DNA of 64,000 nt from contig NZ_SSNH01000006.1 of assembly GCF_005877005.1 (NCBI RefSeq), forward strand, positions 1 through 64,000, written 5' to 3'. The translations under genes and the position numbers were made by a program. The notes under the pieces were generated by a model. The model was given only the letters and a program-made list of their open reading frames with translations, was not told the origin of the DNA and did not search any database. Shown piece by piece: positions 12,906 through 21,209 of this stretch. The first letter of the stretch is position 1. Each line of letters starts with the position of its first letter. This stretch comes from Sinomonas susongensis (GTDB lineage: Bacteria > Actinomycetota > Actinomycetes > Actinomycetales > Micrococcaceae).

Positions 12906-14117
12906 ATGACCGAGATGACCCTGGACCCGCGGCAGCTCGGAACCGGCGGCCTCTTCACAGCAGCCGTGCCCGACCTGGCCTCGCACGAGGCGGCCTACGG
13001 CAGGAGGCCTTCCGGCTGGACCCGCAGCCCGCTGCTCCGCGAACTCGAGGCTTCGGGGCTGGCCGGGCGTGGAGGCGCAGGCTTCCCGGCGTGGCGCAAG
13101 CTGGCGGCAGTCGGCGCCGGCCGGCCTGCCGTGATCGCGAACGGTGCCGAGGGCGAGCCGCTGAGCCGCAAGGACACAGCCCTCCTGCGTCAGGCACCCC
13201 ACCTCGTCCTCGACGGCCTCGTCACCGCCGGTGAGGCCGTCGGCGCGTCGGAGCTGTTCCTGTATGCGACCGCGGAGTCCCTCCCGGGCGTCGGGCAGGC
13301 CCTCGCCGAGCGGCGCGACGGGCCCCGGGTCACGCTCGTCGAGGCTCCGGCGGCCTTCATCTCGGGCGAGGCTTCCGCCGTCGTCAATGCGCTGGAGACG
13401 GGCACGGCCCTCCCGCGGGACAAGGCGGCCCGGATTGCCCGTTCGGGCTACCAAGGGCGGCCGACGCTGCTCCACAACGTCGAGACGCTCGCACACCTCG
13501 CGCTCGTTGCCAGGTACGGCGCGCAGTGGTTCCGGAGCGCGGGCACCGCCGATGATCCCGGGACGAGGCTCTACAGCCTCTCAGGAGACGTCCCCGCCGA
13601 ATGGGTCGTCGAGGCGCCCGGAGGGGCGAGCCTGCGCGACGTCCTGCGACTCGGAGGGGCGGAACCGAGCTCCCTCGCGGCCGTCCTCGTGGGCGGCTTC
13701 CACGGCGCGTGGGTCCCCGCCGAGGCATTCGACCTGCCGCTGACAGCCCGCGGGCTCGCACGCTACGGCGCAAGCCCCGGCGCAGGCGTGCTCCTGGCTC
13801 TCGCCCGCGGGCGCTGCGGCCTCCAAGCCTCGGCGGGGATCGTCCGGTACCTGGCCGAGAGCTCGGCGAGGCAGTGCGGGCCCTGCATGTTCGGCCTTCC
13901 CGCCATGGCGACGGTGCTCGAGCGCATCGCAGCCGGGGAACGGGCGCCCTGGCTCGCCTCCGAGGCTGAACGTCTCGCCGGGCTCGTCACCGGTCGGGGT
14001 GCGTGCCACCACCCCGACGGGAGCGCGAGGTTCGTCCGCAGCTCCCTCGGCGTGTTCAAGGACGAGGTCAGAGCGCATCTCGCAGGTGCCTGCACTGCGC
14101 ATCATGGGAGGGTCTGA
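12906..14117 (+). CDS. NuoF/RnfC-like flavin and Fe-S oxidoreductase subunit
   Basis: This 403-residue protein resembles the 51-kDa NADH dehydrogenase fold. A glycine-rich flavin-binding region RGGAGFPAWRK lies at residues 55-66, ANGAEGEP at about 78, and an SLBB-like segment at 215-270. The C-terminal iron-sulfur region has SARQCGPC near residue 320 and a single Cys in GRGACHHPDG about 45 residues later. That is three cysteines, where NuoF normally has four. It probably passes electrons between a soluble donor and the membrane haem protein, via the ferredoxin encoded next. AGGAGGAG precedes the ATG. Confidence 0.8.
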   Translation: MTEMTLDPRQLGTGGLFTAAVPDLASHEAAYGRRPSGWTRSPLLRELEASGLAGRGGAGFPAWRKLAAVGAGRPAVIANGAEGEPLSRKDTALLRQAPHLVLDGLVTAGEAVGASELFLYATAESLPGVGQALAERRDGPRVTLVEAPAAFISGEASAVVNALETGTALPRDKAARIARSGYQGRPTLLHNVETLAHLALVARYGAQWFRSAGTADDPGTRLYSLSGDVPAEWVVEAPGGASLRDVLRLGGAEPSSLAAVLVGGFHGAWVPAEAFDLPLTARGLARYGASPGAGVLLALARGRCGLQASAGIVRYLAESSARQCGPCMFGLPAMATVLERIAAGERAPWLASEAERLAGLVTGRGACHHPDGSARFVRSSLGVFKDEVRAHLAGACTAHHGRV

Positions 14118-14344
14118 TGAGCCGCGCCCAGCTAGAGCTCCACATCGACTTCACCCGCTGCGACGGCCGTGGACTGTGCACCGAGATCCTGCCCGAACTC
14201 CTGGTCCGTGATGACTGGGGCTACCCCGTGGGCCGGGGCGGCCGGGACATCCACGTGCCGGATGGCCTGGCCGGCGCAGCTCAGGACGCGGTGGACCTCT
14301 GTCCTCTCCAAGCCCTCATGCTGCGCCGCGTCACCCGCTCCTGA
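14117..14344 (+). CDS. Small ferredoxin
   Basis: The 75-residue protein has C-D-G-R-G-L-C near residues 15-21 and a late CP in DLCPLQAL. The spacing C-x5-C...CP with three cysteines fits a 3Fe-4S (or incomplete 4Fe-4S) single-cluster ferredoxin. Its ATG at 14117 overlaps the TGA of the NuoF-like gene by one base, with GGGAGGG just upstream, so the two are translationally coupled. It is the likely electron carrier of the three-gene module. Confidence 0.85.
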   Translation: MSRAQLELHIDFTRCDGRGLCTEILPELLVRDDWGYPVGRGGRDIHVPDGLAGAAQDAVDLCPLQALMLRRVTRS

Positions 14345-14362
14345 CCGGAAGTTTCGTAGCTG

Positions 14363-15661
14363 GTGATCGGCAGGGTAACCACCAGCACGGGGGTCTTCTT
14401 CGGATCAACAATTGGGACGAAATTGGGTGGCAGGTACAGGGCCGCTGTGAGGCGCCGAAGGCCTGCGGTGGCGATTGGGGCTGCGCTCGCCGTCGCAGCT
14501 TTCGTCGTCGTCGCCTGCAGCGGCTCGGTGAGCGAGGTGCCGAGCGAGGCGCCGACGACGTCGACGGGCGGCTCGAGCGGACCCCGCCCCACCGCGCCCA
14601 CAGCGAGCGCGACGAGTTCGGCCACCCCCACGCGGACGGCGACAGCGACGCCATCGCCGTCCCCCGACTATCTGTCCTCCCTCGTGGCGAGCGCATCGGG
14701 GGAGGGGCACCTGCAGCCGGGGTCCGATCCTTCGGCGCTGGCCGTTCCTATCCTGATCGCCGACAAGCTGAACAACCGGGTGATCATCGTCGATCCTCAG
14801 GGCCGCGTCATCTGGCAGTACCCGAGGCCCGGCGACCTGAAGCCGGGTGAGACGTTCGCTGTCCCCGACGACGCCTTCTTCACCCCGGACGGGAAGCAGA
14901 TCGTGGCAACGGAAGAGGACGACGAGATCATCCGCGTGATCGACCTGCAGACCCATACAGTGACCTATCACTACGGCACGGCGGGAATCGCCGCCGCGAC
15001 CGCCGGCCACGTCCATCATCCCGACGACGCCCTGATGCTGCCCGGCGGAACGATCATGAGCGCCGACATCATGAACTGCCGCCTCATCGCGATTCCGGCG
15101 GGAGGGACAGACATCAGCAGGCAGTTCGGCGATGGCCAGTGCGTCCACAACCCGCCGGCCTCCTACGGAAGCCCGAACGGTGCCTTCCCCCTGGCCGACG
15201 GCAATTTCCTCGTCACCGAGATCAACGGCAGCTGGATCGACGAGATCAGCCCGAAGGGCGAGCTGAAATGGTCCGTGCGCCTCCCGTCGGTCGCGTATCC
15301 GTCCGACACGAACGAGGTCCGGCCGGGCGTGTACCTGACCGTCGACTATTCAGCGTCCGGGCAGATCGTCGAGTTCGACAACACGGGCAAGATTCTGTGG
15401 CGGTACGCGCCGACCGGGGCGCAGGCGCTCGACCACCCGTCCCTCGCCCTCCCGCTGCCGAACGGGGACGTCCTGGCCAACGACGACTACAACCACCGGG
15501 TCATCGTCGTGGACCCCCGCATGAACCAGATCGTCTGGCAGTACGGCGTCGACCACGTCGCGGGGGACGCCCCGGGGCTACTGGCCAACCCGGACGGCGT
15601 CGACCTCTACCCGCCGGACTCGTTGATGATCACGCATGCCGCCACGGTCGGACGACCCTGA
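14363..15661 (+). CDS. Secreted beta-propeller lipoprotein (arylsulfotransferase/PQQ-like repeats)
   Basis: The 432-residue product has a basic N-terminus, a hydrophobic segment ending VVVACSG (probable lipobox), and a Thr/Ser/Pro linker up to residue 110. The rest contains repeated blade-like motifs: NRVIIVDPQGRVIWQY, GELKWSVRLPS, GKILWRYAPTG and HRVIVVDPRMNQIVWQYG, typical of PQQ/arylsulfotransferase-like propellers. No catalytic function can be assigned. The GTG at 14363 is the first in-frame start; a GTG at 14447, right before the signal peptide core, may be the true one. Confidence 0.72.
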   Translation: MIGRVTTSTGVFFGSTIGTKLGGRYRAAVRRRRPAVAIGAALAVAAFVVVACSGSVSEVPSEAPTTSTGGSSGPRPTAPTASATSSATPTRTATATPSPSPDYLSSLVASASGEGHLQPGSDPSALAVPILIADKLNNRVIIVDPQGRVIWQYPRPGDLKPGETFAVPDDAFFTPDGKQIVATEEDDEIIRVIDLQTHTVTYHYGTAGIAAATAGHVHHPDDALMLPGGTIMSADIMNCRLIAIPAGGTDISRQFGDGQCVHNPPASYGSPNGAFPLADGNFLVTEINGSWIDEISPKGELKWSVRLPSVAYPSDTNEVRPGVYLTVDYSASGQIVEFDNTGKILWRYAPTGAQALDHPSLALPLPNGDVLANDDYNHRVIVVDPRMNQIVWQYGVDHVAGDAPGLLANPDGVDLYPPDSLMITHAATVGRP

Positions 15662-15710
15662 GTGGTCTGAGAGGATCGGGGGCCGTCCGAGAGGACCGGC
15701 GGCGGTCGCC

Positions 15711-16238
15711 TCAGCCCTCGCCAGATCCTCCCTGGAAGCGTGCCTTCGCCGTCGAGCGCATGACCTCGGAGAGGTCTCGAATCTGGCGGAGCGCCCGGTC
15801 GTGCAGGCGCTCTATGGTCATAGCTTCGATTCGGACGTCCTGGTCGGCCAGCAGGAGGAGCGTCTCCCACAGCAGGGACTTGCCCGTCACAGCACTGATG
15901 AGGCCTTCAAGTTCGAGCTGGCTCGAGTGGCCACCGGCCGTGTGGGTGGGATTGAGCGGATCGAGCTTCGATGCCTGCTCGCCAATCCACGCCGTCGCCT
16001 GCTTGTGCGCCGGAAGTTCCACCCCGAGGCCCTTCGCGATGCGTTCGAGCTCGTCGGCATCCTCCGTCACCTCACGGGCCAGCCGCTCAAAGGTGGGTCC
16101 GTGGGGTGTGCCGTCCCAGACCTTGGCCGCCTCCTCGAAGAGCCGCTTGCCGGAATTGGCGGCGATGATGTGGTTGTGCAGGTAGTTGGCCAGCACGTCG
16201 TTGTCGACCTGGCCGCTGGTCTGCTGGGCGTCGCTCAT
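15711..16238 (-). CDS. Conserved hypothetical helical protein
   Basis: The 175-residue protein is almost entirely helical by composition, with repeated heptad-like leucines (FERLAREVTEDADELERIAK and LEGLISAVTGKSLLWETLLL). The arrangement suggests a four-helix bundle, perhaps ferritin-like, but the metal ligands are not evident. No signal peptide is present. A strong ribosome site, AGGAGGAACC, directly precedes the ATG at 16238. It stands between convergent and co-directional neighbours without an obvious pathway. Confidence 0.65.
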   Translation of the reverse strand: MSDAQQTSGQVDNDVLANYLHNHIIAANSGKRLFEEAAKVWDGTPHGPTFERLAREVTEDADELERIAKGLGVELPAHKQATAWIGEQASKLDPLNPTHTAGGHSSQLELEGLISAVTGKSLLWETLLLLADQDVRIEAMTIERLHDRALRQIRDLSEVMRSTAKARFQGGSGEG

Positions 16239-16325
16239 GGTTCCTCCTGGCGCGTTGGTGCCCGAAACGGGCTTACCGCTGCTTTACCCGGGAGGCGAGT
16301 GGCAAAGCGGGTCGGTCCAAGGCCG

Positions 16326-17102
16326 TCAGTGGAGACCGATCAGCAGCATCTGGTCGGTTCCCGGGATGCAGGTCTGGAGGAAGATCGGGGGGTAGCCGCC
16401 CGCGAAGCCCGCGAGGACGCCCTGAGGCGCCGAGTTGGGGACCACGAGCCGCTGGAAGGCCGTGAACGTCCCGTAGCCCTGGACCGTCACGAGGGTGCCG
16501 GGCTGGATCCAGCTCATGCGGCTCCAGCCGCCGCAGAAGTCGTGCTCGACGATGCTCACCGACACGGTGACGGGCGTGAACCTGATCGGCCCCATGCACG
16601 CGTCCACGGCTGACTGTCCGCCCACGCCTGCAACGGGGATGTAAGCGGTGGGTGCAGCGGGCGCCTGCTGCTGGACGGGCGCTTGCTGTTGGACGGGCAG
16701 TTCGACGGGGGCCGGCGTCGCAGCGGGGACAGCGACTGCAACCGACTGTGCCTGCTGGGCGGCCTGCTGCTCCTCCGCGTTCTTCTGGGCTTGGGCTGCT
16801 GCCGCCGCCTGGGACGCCGCAGCGGCCTCAGCTGCCGCAGCCTTGGCAGCCGCTGCGGCCGCCTGCTGCTGGGCCCTGAGCTTGGCTGCATCGCTCGCGA
16901 GCACCGCAGCCCGCTGGACGATCTGGCGGTGCTCCTGCTCGGGATCGGCAAAGGGCGGCGCCTGAAGGGCTGCATCCGTTTGGACTCCAGCCGGCTCCGC
17001 CGGAATCGGGGGCTGTGTCAGCGTGCTGCCGACGAGCAGGAGGCCGCCTAGGGCGGCGGTTGCTGCAATGGACGAGCGTCTGAAGACGATTTTCCGTTCC
17101 AT
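16326..17102 (-). CDS. Secreted Ala/Gln-rich protein with C-terminal Cys domain
   Basis: The 258-residue protein has an N-terminal signal peptide (basic RKIVFRR, then hydrophobic to about residue 28). A long Ala/Gln-rich helical or coiled-coil stretch spans roughly 60-120, with a proline-glutamine linker to 160. The C-terminal domain of about 95 residues has three cysteines (DACMG, DFCGGW, LQTCIPG) and a small beta-barrel-like pattern with PGTLVTVQGYGTF. It looks like a wall-associated or secreted protein; no enzymatic motif was recognised. A 476-base stretch without genes lies upstream. Confidence 0.65.
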   Translation of the reverse strand: MERKIVFRRSSIAATAALGGLLLVGSTLTQPPIPAEPAGVQTDAALQAPPFADPEQEHRQIVQRAAVLASDAAKLRAQQQAAAAAAKAAAAEAAAASQAAAAAQAQKNAEEQQAAQQAQSVAVAVPAATPAPVELPVQQQAPVQQQAPAAPTAYIPVAGVGGQSAVDACMGPIRFTPVTVSVSIVEHDFCGGWSRMSWIQPGTLVTVQGYGTFTAFQRLVVPNSAPQGVLAGFAGGYPPIFLQTCIPGTDQMLLIGLH

Positions 17103-17578
17103 GGTCGGACCTCTGCTCGGCGCCGGCCCCTAGCTCCGGCGGGGTCCTTCCACGGTCGTCGGACGTGTCCAATGCGGTAAACGTCCTTGGCCCGAATCGA
17201 GTCCTCAACCATGCAGATTCAAGTGATAGAGGCAGTCCGGTTTCTACGGCCTGCGTACTGTGGTGCCCTCAAGGCAAGTAGGAAGCCTGGTCGGAGAGGC
17301 GGGACAGGCGTTTTCCCCGGGAATTCGGGGTGAATTCCCAGCTTGACGGGGAGCGGTCCTCGTCGCACCGCAATTCCTTGATTTTCCGCGCCTCGCGGCC
17401 GTTCGGCGCCAGTTGGGGCACCCATTTGCCCCCGTCGGGCGAACCTTAGTATCAGCTATGAATCGGCTATGAGGCGGCGACGCTCTGTTCCTTCTGCCTG
17501 CCCTGATTCGGAACAACGTCGACCTTTCGAGAGGCAGGCTTCCATGCGAGCACAGACGACGACCGGCGGCTGGGCAGC
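17103..17578. other. Gene-free 476-bp divergent intergenic region
   Basis: No convincing coding frame lies here. It should hold the promoters of the secreted protein (leftwards) and the glycosyltransferase (rightwards). On the minus strand the leader next to 17102 can form GGACGT...ACGTCC (about 17161-17186) and is rich in short GC stems, so a structured 5' leader is possible. A perfect inverted repeat, GGGAATTC-5 nt-GAATTCCC, lies at 17319-17339, and a direct repeat of GCTATGA lies at 17455-17471. Confidence 0.5.
17319..17339. repeat. Perfect 8-bp inverted repeat with 5-nt spacer
   Basis: GGGAATTC at 17319-17326 and GAATTCCC at 17332-17339 are exact complements separated by GGGGT. It may be a protein-binding site or a small hairpin; no T-run follows on either strand. 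Confidence 0.45.
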
Positions 17579-18697
17579 GTGAGCAATGTCCGCGGCCGTA
17601 TCGGCTGGGTGACGAACTTGGCGGCGCCCTACCGCCGGCCCATATGGGAGGACTTGGCGACGCGCGCCGAGCTTGAGGTGTTCCTCCTGGAGAACCGCGA
17701 GCGGTTCGGGCGGGAGTCCAGCAACCGGGACGCAGGGTGGATGGCGTACGACGACGCCGCTTACCCCGTGAGCGAGATTCCCACCTTTCGGGTGTCGATG
17801 GGGGAGCGGCAGGTCTTTGTGCCGCGGAGTGCGGGGAGCGTGCCTGGCAGGGGCTTCGACGCTCTGGTCCTCGGCGGCTGGGAATCGCCCGTGTACTGGC
17901 TCGCAGCCCTGCGAGCGCGCCGGGCGGGGGCGCGAGTGGTCGGCTTCTACGAGTCGACGCTTGCCTCGCACGCGTTCCGAAGCGGGCCGGTCTCCTCCGC
18001 CCGCCGATCGTTCTTCCGGCGGATGGACGCCGTCGTTGTCCCGGGCCGCGCGTCAGAACGCGCTGTCCTGGCGATGGGCGTTGACCCGTCGAAGATCCAC
18101 GTGGGATTCAACCCGGTCGATGTAGAGGGAATCCACGCCGCCGCCACGCGGGCACGGGTGGCACAGCCCGTGCCGGAGCGCTCCGGGCACAGATTCCTCT
18201 ACCTCGGGCAGCTCATCGACCGGAAGAACGTCGGCAGCCTCATCGGCGCGCTCTGGCGGCTGGGCGAATCGGACGATTCGCTGACTGTCGCCGGTACGGG
18301 GCACCTGAATTCGCGGCTCATCGAACTCCGCGACGAACTCGGCCTTCAGGATCGGGTCGCCTTCATCGGGGCAGTCCCCTACGAACGGGTTCCCGAACTG
18401 CTCGCGCAGCACGACACCCTCGTCCTCCCGTCCAACGAAGAGGTGTGGGGCCTCGTCGTCAACGAGGCGCTCGCCGCAGGGCTTCACGTCGTCGTCACCC
18501 AGGCCTGCGGAGTGGCCGAATCCGTGAAGGGGATGAACGGCGTCTACATCACGCACACACCGGACAGCAGCGTCCTCGCGCATGCGATGCGTCAGAGCAG
18601 ACGCGAGTGGAATGGTCCGATAGACGAGCCCGAAATTCTCGCCCACACGCCCGAGGCCTTCGCCGACGTCGTCCTCCAAGCCGCGTTCGGCGACTGA
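17579..18697 (+). CDS. Glycosyltransferase family 4 protein
   Basis: The 372-residue GT-B protein has an N-terminal acceptor domain and a C-terminal nucleotide-sugar domain. FLYLGQLIDRKNVGSLI lies near residue 205. The family 4 E-x7-E motif is present as EEVWGLVVNEAL near residue 285. It transfers a sugar from a nucleotide donor, probably in surface-glycan assembly given the nearby exopolysaccharide genes. The GTG at 17579 is the first in-frame start; its ribosome site is weak. A hairpin follows the stop, before the sortase gene. Confidence 0.82.
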   Translation: MSNVRGRIGWVTNLAAPYRRPIWEDLATRAELEVFLLENRERFGRESSNRDAGWMAYDDAAYPVSEIPTFRVSMGERQVFVPRSAGSVPGRGFDALVLGGWESPVYWLAALRARRAGARVVGFYESTLASHAFRSGPVSSARRSFFRRMDAVVVPGRASERAVLAMGVDPSKIHVGFNPVDVEGIHAAATRARVAQPVPERSGHRFLYLGQLIDRKNVGSLIGALWRLGESDDSLTVAGTGHLNSRLIELRDELGLQDRVAFIGAVPYERVPELLAQHDTLVLPSNEEVWGLVVNEALAAGLHVVVTQACGVAESVKGMNGVYITHTPDSSVLAHAMRQSRREWNGPIDEPEILAHTPEAFADVVLQAAFGD

Positions 18698-18704
18698 CCC
18701 AGAA

Positions 18705-18729
18705 AGCCCCTGTATTCTCTTCAGGGGCT
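18705..18729 (+). terminator. Hairpin after glycosyltransferase gene
   Basis: AGCCCCTG at 18705-18712 pairs with CAGGGGCT at 18722-18729 over a 9-base loop, eight bases past the stop codon. No T-run follows, as is common for actinobacterial terminators. Confidence 0.55.
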
Positions 18730-18756
18730 GAGCAGGGGCAGCATTCGGGGAGGAAC

Positions 18757-19542
18757 GTGGCGGCAGAGCGAGGTGCAGCTGGGCCATCCGCGGCGGTGAA
18801 GGCACTGGGGGTCGCGGGGGAGCTCCTCATCACGATTGCGGTGATCATCGGGCTCTTCGTTCTCTGGTACGCGTATTTCAATCCGTGGGTCGTGGGCCTC
18901 CGCCAAGAACATGTGGCGGCGCAGCAGAGCCGCCAGCTCTCCCAGCAGCTCAAGAGCCAGGCGTCGCCACCGGCATCCGCTCCCTCCCCGGGAGCAGCTG
19001 CAGCAGGCGATCAGAGGCCCAGTGCGGTCCCTGTCATGGCCGAGCCACCCAATATCGCCGACACCATCGGCGTCGTCTACATTCCTCGCCTTGGCAGCGA
19101 CTGGCGACGGATTCTGCGCGAATCGGTCAATACCGAATTGGTCCTGAACAGCGTCACGGCCGGCGTCGGCCATTACAGCGGCACCGCGATGCCCGGCGGC
19201 GTGGGAAATTTCGCGATTGCCGCCCACGACATCGGCTACGGGAACAGCTTCCTCAATCTGAGCAAGCTGCGCCTCGGGGACAAGGTCTACATCCAGACGT
19301 CGCTCGGCTGGTACACCTACACGTTCCGCAATTTCCAGTTCGTCCAGCCCGACGCGATCAATGTCCTCGACGCTGTCCCGACCGTCTCGCGGACTCCGGG
19401 GAGCGATCGACTCATCACCCTCACCACGTGCTACCCGGCGATCTTCCCGCCGCTTGAGCGGGTCGCCGCCTATGGGACGTTCGTGGGCTTCAGCACGGCC
19501 CCGCCAGCGGAACTGGCTCCTCTTCTCGCGAAGGACGGCTGA
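18757..19542 (+). CDS. Class E sortase
   Basis: The 261-residue protein has one N-terminal membrane anchor (about residues 18-42), a variable Ala/Pro/Gln linker, and the sortase barrel from about 95. The catalytic His lies in FAIAAHDIG and the Cys in TLTTCYP, followed by a likely catalytic Arg in PLERVAAYG. Class E sortases recognise LAxTG signals and attach proteins to the cell wall. A protein with three LANTG motifs is encoded at 39.9 kb. The GTG at 18757 has GGGGAGGA just upstream, which decides the start against longer forms. The next two small genes overlap or abut, forming an operon. Confidence 0.88.
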   Translation: MAAERGAAGPSAAVKALGVAGELLITIAVIIGLFVLWYAYFNPWVVGLRQEHVAAQQSRQLSQQLKSQASPPASAPSPGAAAAGDQRPSAVPVMAEPPNIADTIGVVYIPRLGSDWRRILRESVNTELVLNSVTAGVGHYSGTAMPGGVGNFAIAAHDIGYGNSFLNLSKLRLGDKVYIQTSLGWYTYTFRNFQFVQPDAINVLDAVPTVSRTPGSDRLITLTTCYPAIFPPLERVAAYGTFVGFSTAPPAELAPLLAKDG

Positions 19543-19543
19543 T

Positions 19544-19708
19544 ATGTACCGCGCATTGTGGAGGAGCCTTCCCGGACCTGTCGTCGTGCGAATTCTCATC
19601 CTCGCCCTGATGACCGCCGTGCTGCTCGTTGTGCTCGACCAATGGGTCTTTCCGTGGATGGCGGCGACCTTCGTCGACGACCAGGCGACCGTGGGGCCGG
19701 CGTCGTGA
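19544..19708 (+). CDS. Small single-pass membrane protein in sortase operon
   Basis: The 54-residue protein has one strong transmembrane segment (VRILILALMTAVLLVVLDQW) and a short acidic exported tail. It starts one base after the sortase stop and overlaps the next gene by GTGA. Its position between sortase and a secreted partner suggests an accessory role in wall anchoring. Function is unknown. Confidence 0.65.
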   Translation: MYRALWRSLPGPVVVRILILALMTAVLLVVLDQWVFPWMAATFVDDQATVGPAS

Positions 19709-20235
19709 GGAATTTCCTGTGGGGAGGCATCGTCGTCGTGCTTTTGGCCGTCGGGGGTTTCGGGCTCACGGGTGCCCTGCAGGGCCTGGACTTCAGCCCC
19801 GCGCCTGCGGCGAGCGCCGCGCCGTCGTCCGCGCCGTCCGTGTCGGCCCCGCCCCCAGCCACAGCGGCACCCGCCGCCAGCACACCAACGGCGGGGAGCC
19901 TCGCCCGGTTCGATCCTTCCGCCCCGGATGAGTCGAACCTCGACCTGTTCAAGAGGACGCTGGAGAAGGCAGCCCAGACGACGGCGTCGTCGGTCCAGGC
20001 GAAGACCCTCACCGATGCGCTCACAGCAGTGGGGTTCCAAGGTTCGGCCATGCAGCAGAGCGCGGACCAGACGAGCGCGAATCTACAGGCCCCGACCCTC
20101 ATGGTTTCGGTTCGCGTGGGCGCGCAGTGCCTTATTGGCCAGTTCGTGAGGTCGGACGGAAGCATTTCGGCCCAGATCGCAGCGCCGATTCAGACGGGTG
20201 CGTGCCTCATCGGGCGGCAGTCGGCCGTTTCCTGA
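19705..20235 (+). CDS. Secreted or anchored protein in sortase operon
   Basis: The 176-residue product has an N-terminal hydrophobic anchor (FLWGGIVVVLLAVGGFGLTG), an Ala/Pro/Ser linker to about residue 70, then a conserved-looking domain starting at ESNLDLFKRTLEKAAQ. That domain has two cysteines (AQCLIGQF and GACLIG) that could form a disulfide outside the cell. The GTG at 19705 overlaps the previous stop by four bases. A strong terminator follows. The domain is not one I can name with confidence. Confidence 0.65.
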   Translation: MRNFLWGGIVVVLLAVGGFGLTGALQGLDFSPAPAASAAPSSAPSVSAPPPATAAPAASTPTAGSLARFDPSAPDESNLDLFKRTLEKAAQTTASSVQAKTLTDALTAVGFQGSAMQQSADQTSANLQAPTLMVSVRVGAQCLIGQFVRSDGSISAQIAAPIQTGACLIGRQSAVS

Positions 20236-20246
20236 CCTTGTGATGA

Positions 20247-20279
20247 CGGCGCCCCTGGGCAGGTGACCCAGGGGCGCCG
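20247..20279 (+). terminator. Strong hairpin terminator of the sortase operon
   Basis: A perfect 13-bp stem, CGGCGCCCCTGGG at 20247-20259 with its complement at 20267-20279, encloses a 7-base loop, 11 bases after the stop codon. Confidence 0.8.
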
Positions 20280-20400
20280 CTTCGCATCCACATGATGGGG
20301 GTTCATGAAGAAGTGCTCCCAGCCTAGGGCCGATCTGACCATCTCAGTGGTCTCGTCGGGACACTCAGTGTTCCGGGCTTCGCGCGCCTGAGTGGTCCGT

Positions 20401-21108
20401 TCAGAAGGGCCACGTGAGCAGCACGCCGAGGCCGTTGAACACAACGTGTCCGGCGATCGAGCCGCCCAGGCGGTTCGTGACCGCGGCGGTGGCGCCCGCG
20501 AGGAGCGCGAAGACGAACGTCGAGATCCCCGTGAGCATGGCTTCGGTCGGGGCGCCCACGAGCAGGAGTGCGTGAACCAGCGCGAAGGCGAGCGAGGTGA
20601 GGACGACGGCGGCCGCCATCCGGGGTGCGCGGCCAAGGGGTTCGAGGCTGGAGGCTAGGCTGCGCTGGATGAGGCCTCTGAAGTAGATCTCCTCGAGTAC
20701 CGGTGCTATGAGGACGGGAGCGAGGATGCCGAGGACAACGGTCTGGACGACCGGGCTCGCGAGGGCGCTCAGCGTAGGTTGCGGGACGAGGCCGCTGGAC
20801 CCGGTGAGAAGCAGGCGGAGGAACGCGTCGAAAGCTCTTGCGAGGCAGCCGATCCCTAGTCCCCAGAGAACATCGAGGGGCTGGAACCGGAGGCCGAGGG
20901 CCGAGGCGGCCTCATTGAGGCGCTGACGTGCGAAGCTCAGCACCAGGGCCCCGAGCAGCGGGATCCAGACCGCGAGGAACGCGGCGGCGCCCAACAGGGT
21001 GGGATCGATCCTGGCGGGCGGGATCGCCTCAATCGCCCAGCCGCAGACGACGGCGGCAATGAGGCCGAGCGCGGCCCAGACGAGGCGCGGCACGCGCAGG
21101 GTTGTCAT
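20401..21108 (-). CDS. CPBP-family intramembrane metalloprotease
   Basis: The protein has about seven hydrophobic segments. It carries the CPBP (Abi/CaaX-like) motifs EEIYFRGLIQ, then a His in ALVHALLL and a late H-x3-N in GHVVFNGLG, which form the intramembrane zinc site. Such proteases process membrane proteins or give bacteriocin self-immunity; the substrate is unknown. The ATG at 21108 (MTTLRVPRL) is preferred. Upstream in-frame codons to 21183 would add mostly polar residues and crowd the promoter of the divergent kinase gene. Confidence 0.8.
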   Translation of the reverse strand: MTTLRVPRLVWAALGLIAAVVCGWAIEAIPPARIDPTLLGAAAFLAVWIPLLGALVLSFARQRLNEAASALGLRFQPLDVLWGLGIGCLARAFDAFLRLLLTGSSGLVPQPTLSALASPVVQTVVLGILAPVLIAPVLEEIYFRGLIQRSLASSLEPLGRAPRMAAAVVLTSLAFALVHALLLVGAPTEAMLTGISTFVFALLAGATAAVTNRLGGSIAGHVVFNGLGVLLTWPF

Positions 21109-21209
21109 CGTGTCCAATGGTTCTCCACGAAGGCCGTAATGGAAGTTGACGTGTGGCAACATATGTGTGGACGCGGTGTGCAACCGTGTGACATGAGGGG
21201 GAGGGCCCT

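Noticed and set aside
12129-13496. Extension of the epimerase reading frame upstream to 13496
   Set aside because: It runs antisense through the ferric-reductase-like and NuoF-like genes, while the epimerase's nucleotide-binding motif begins exactly at 12128.
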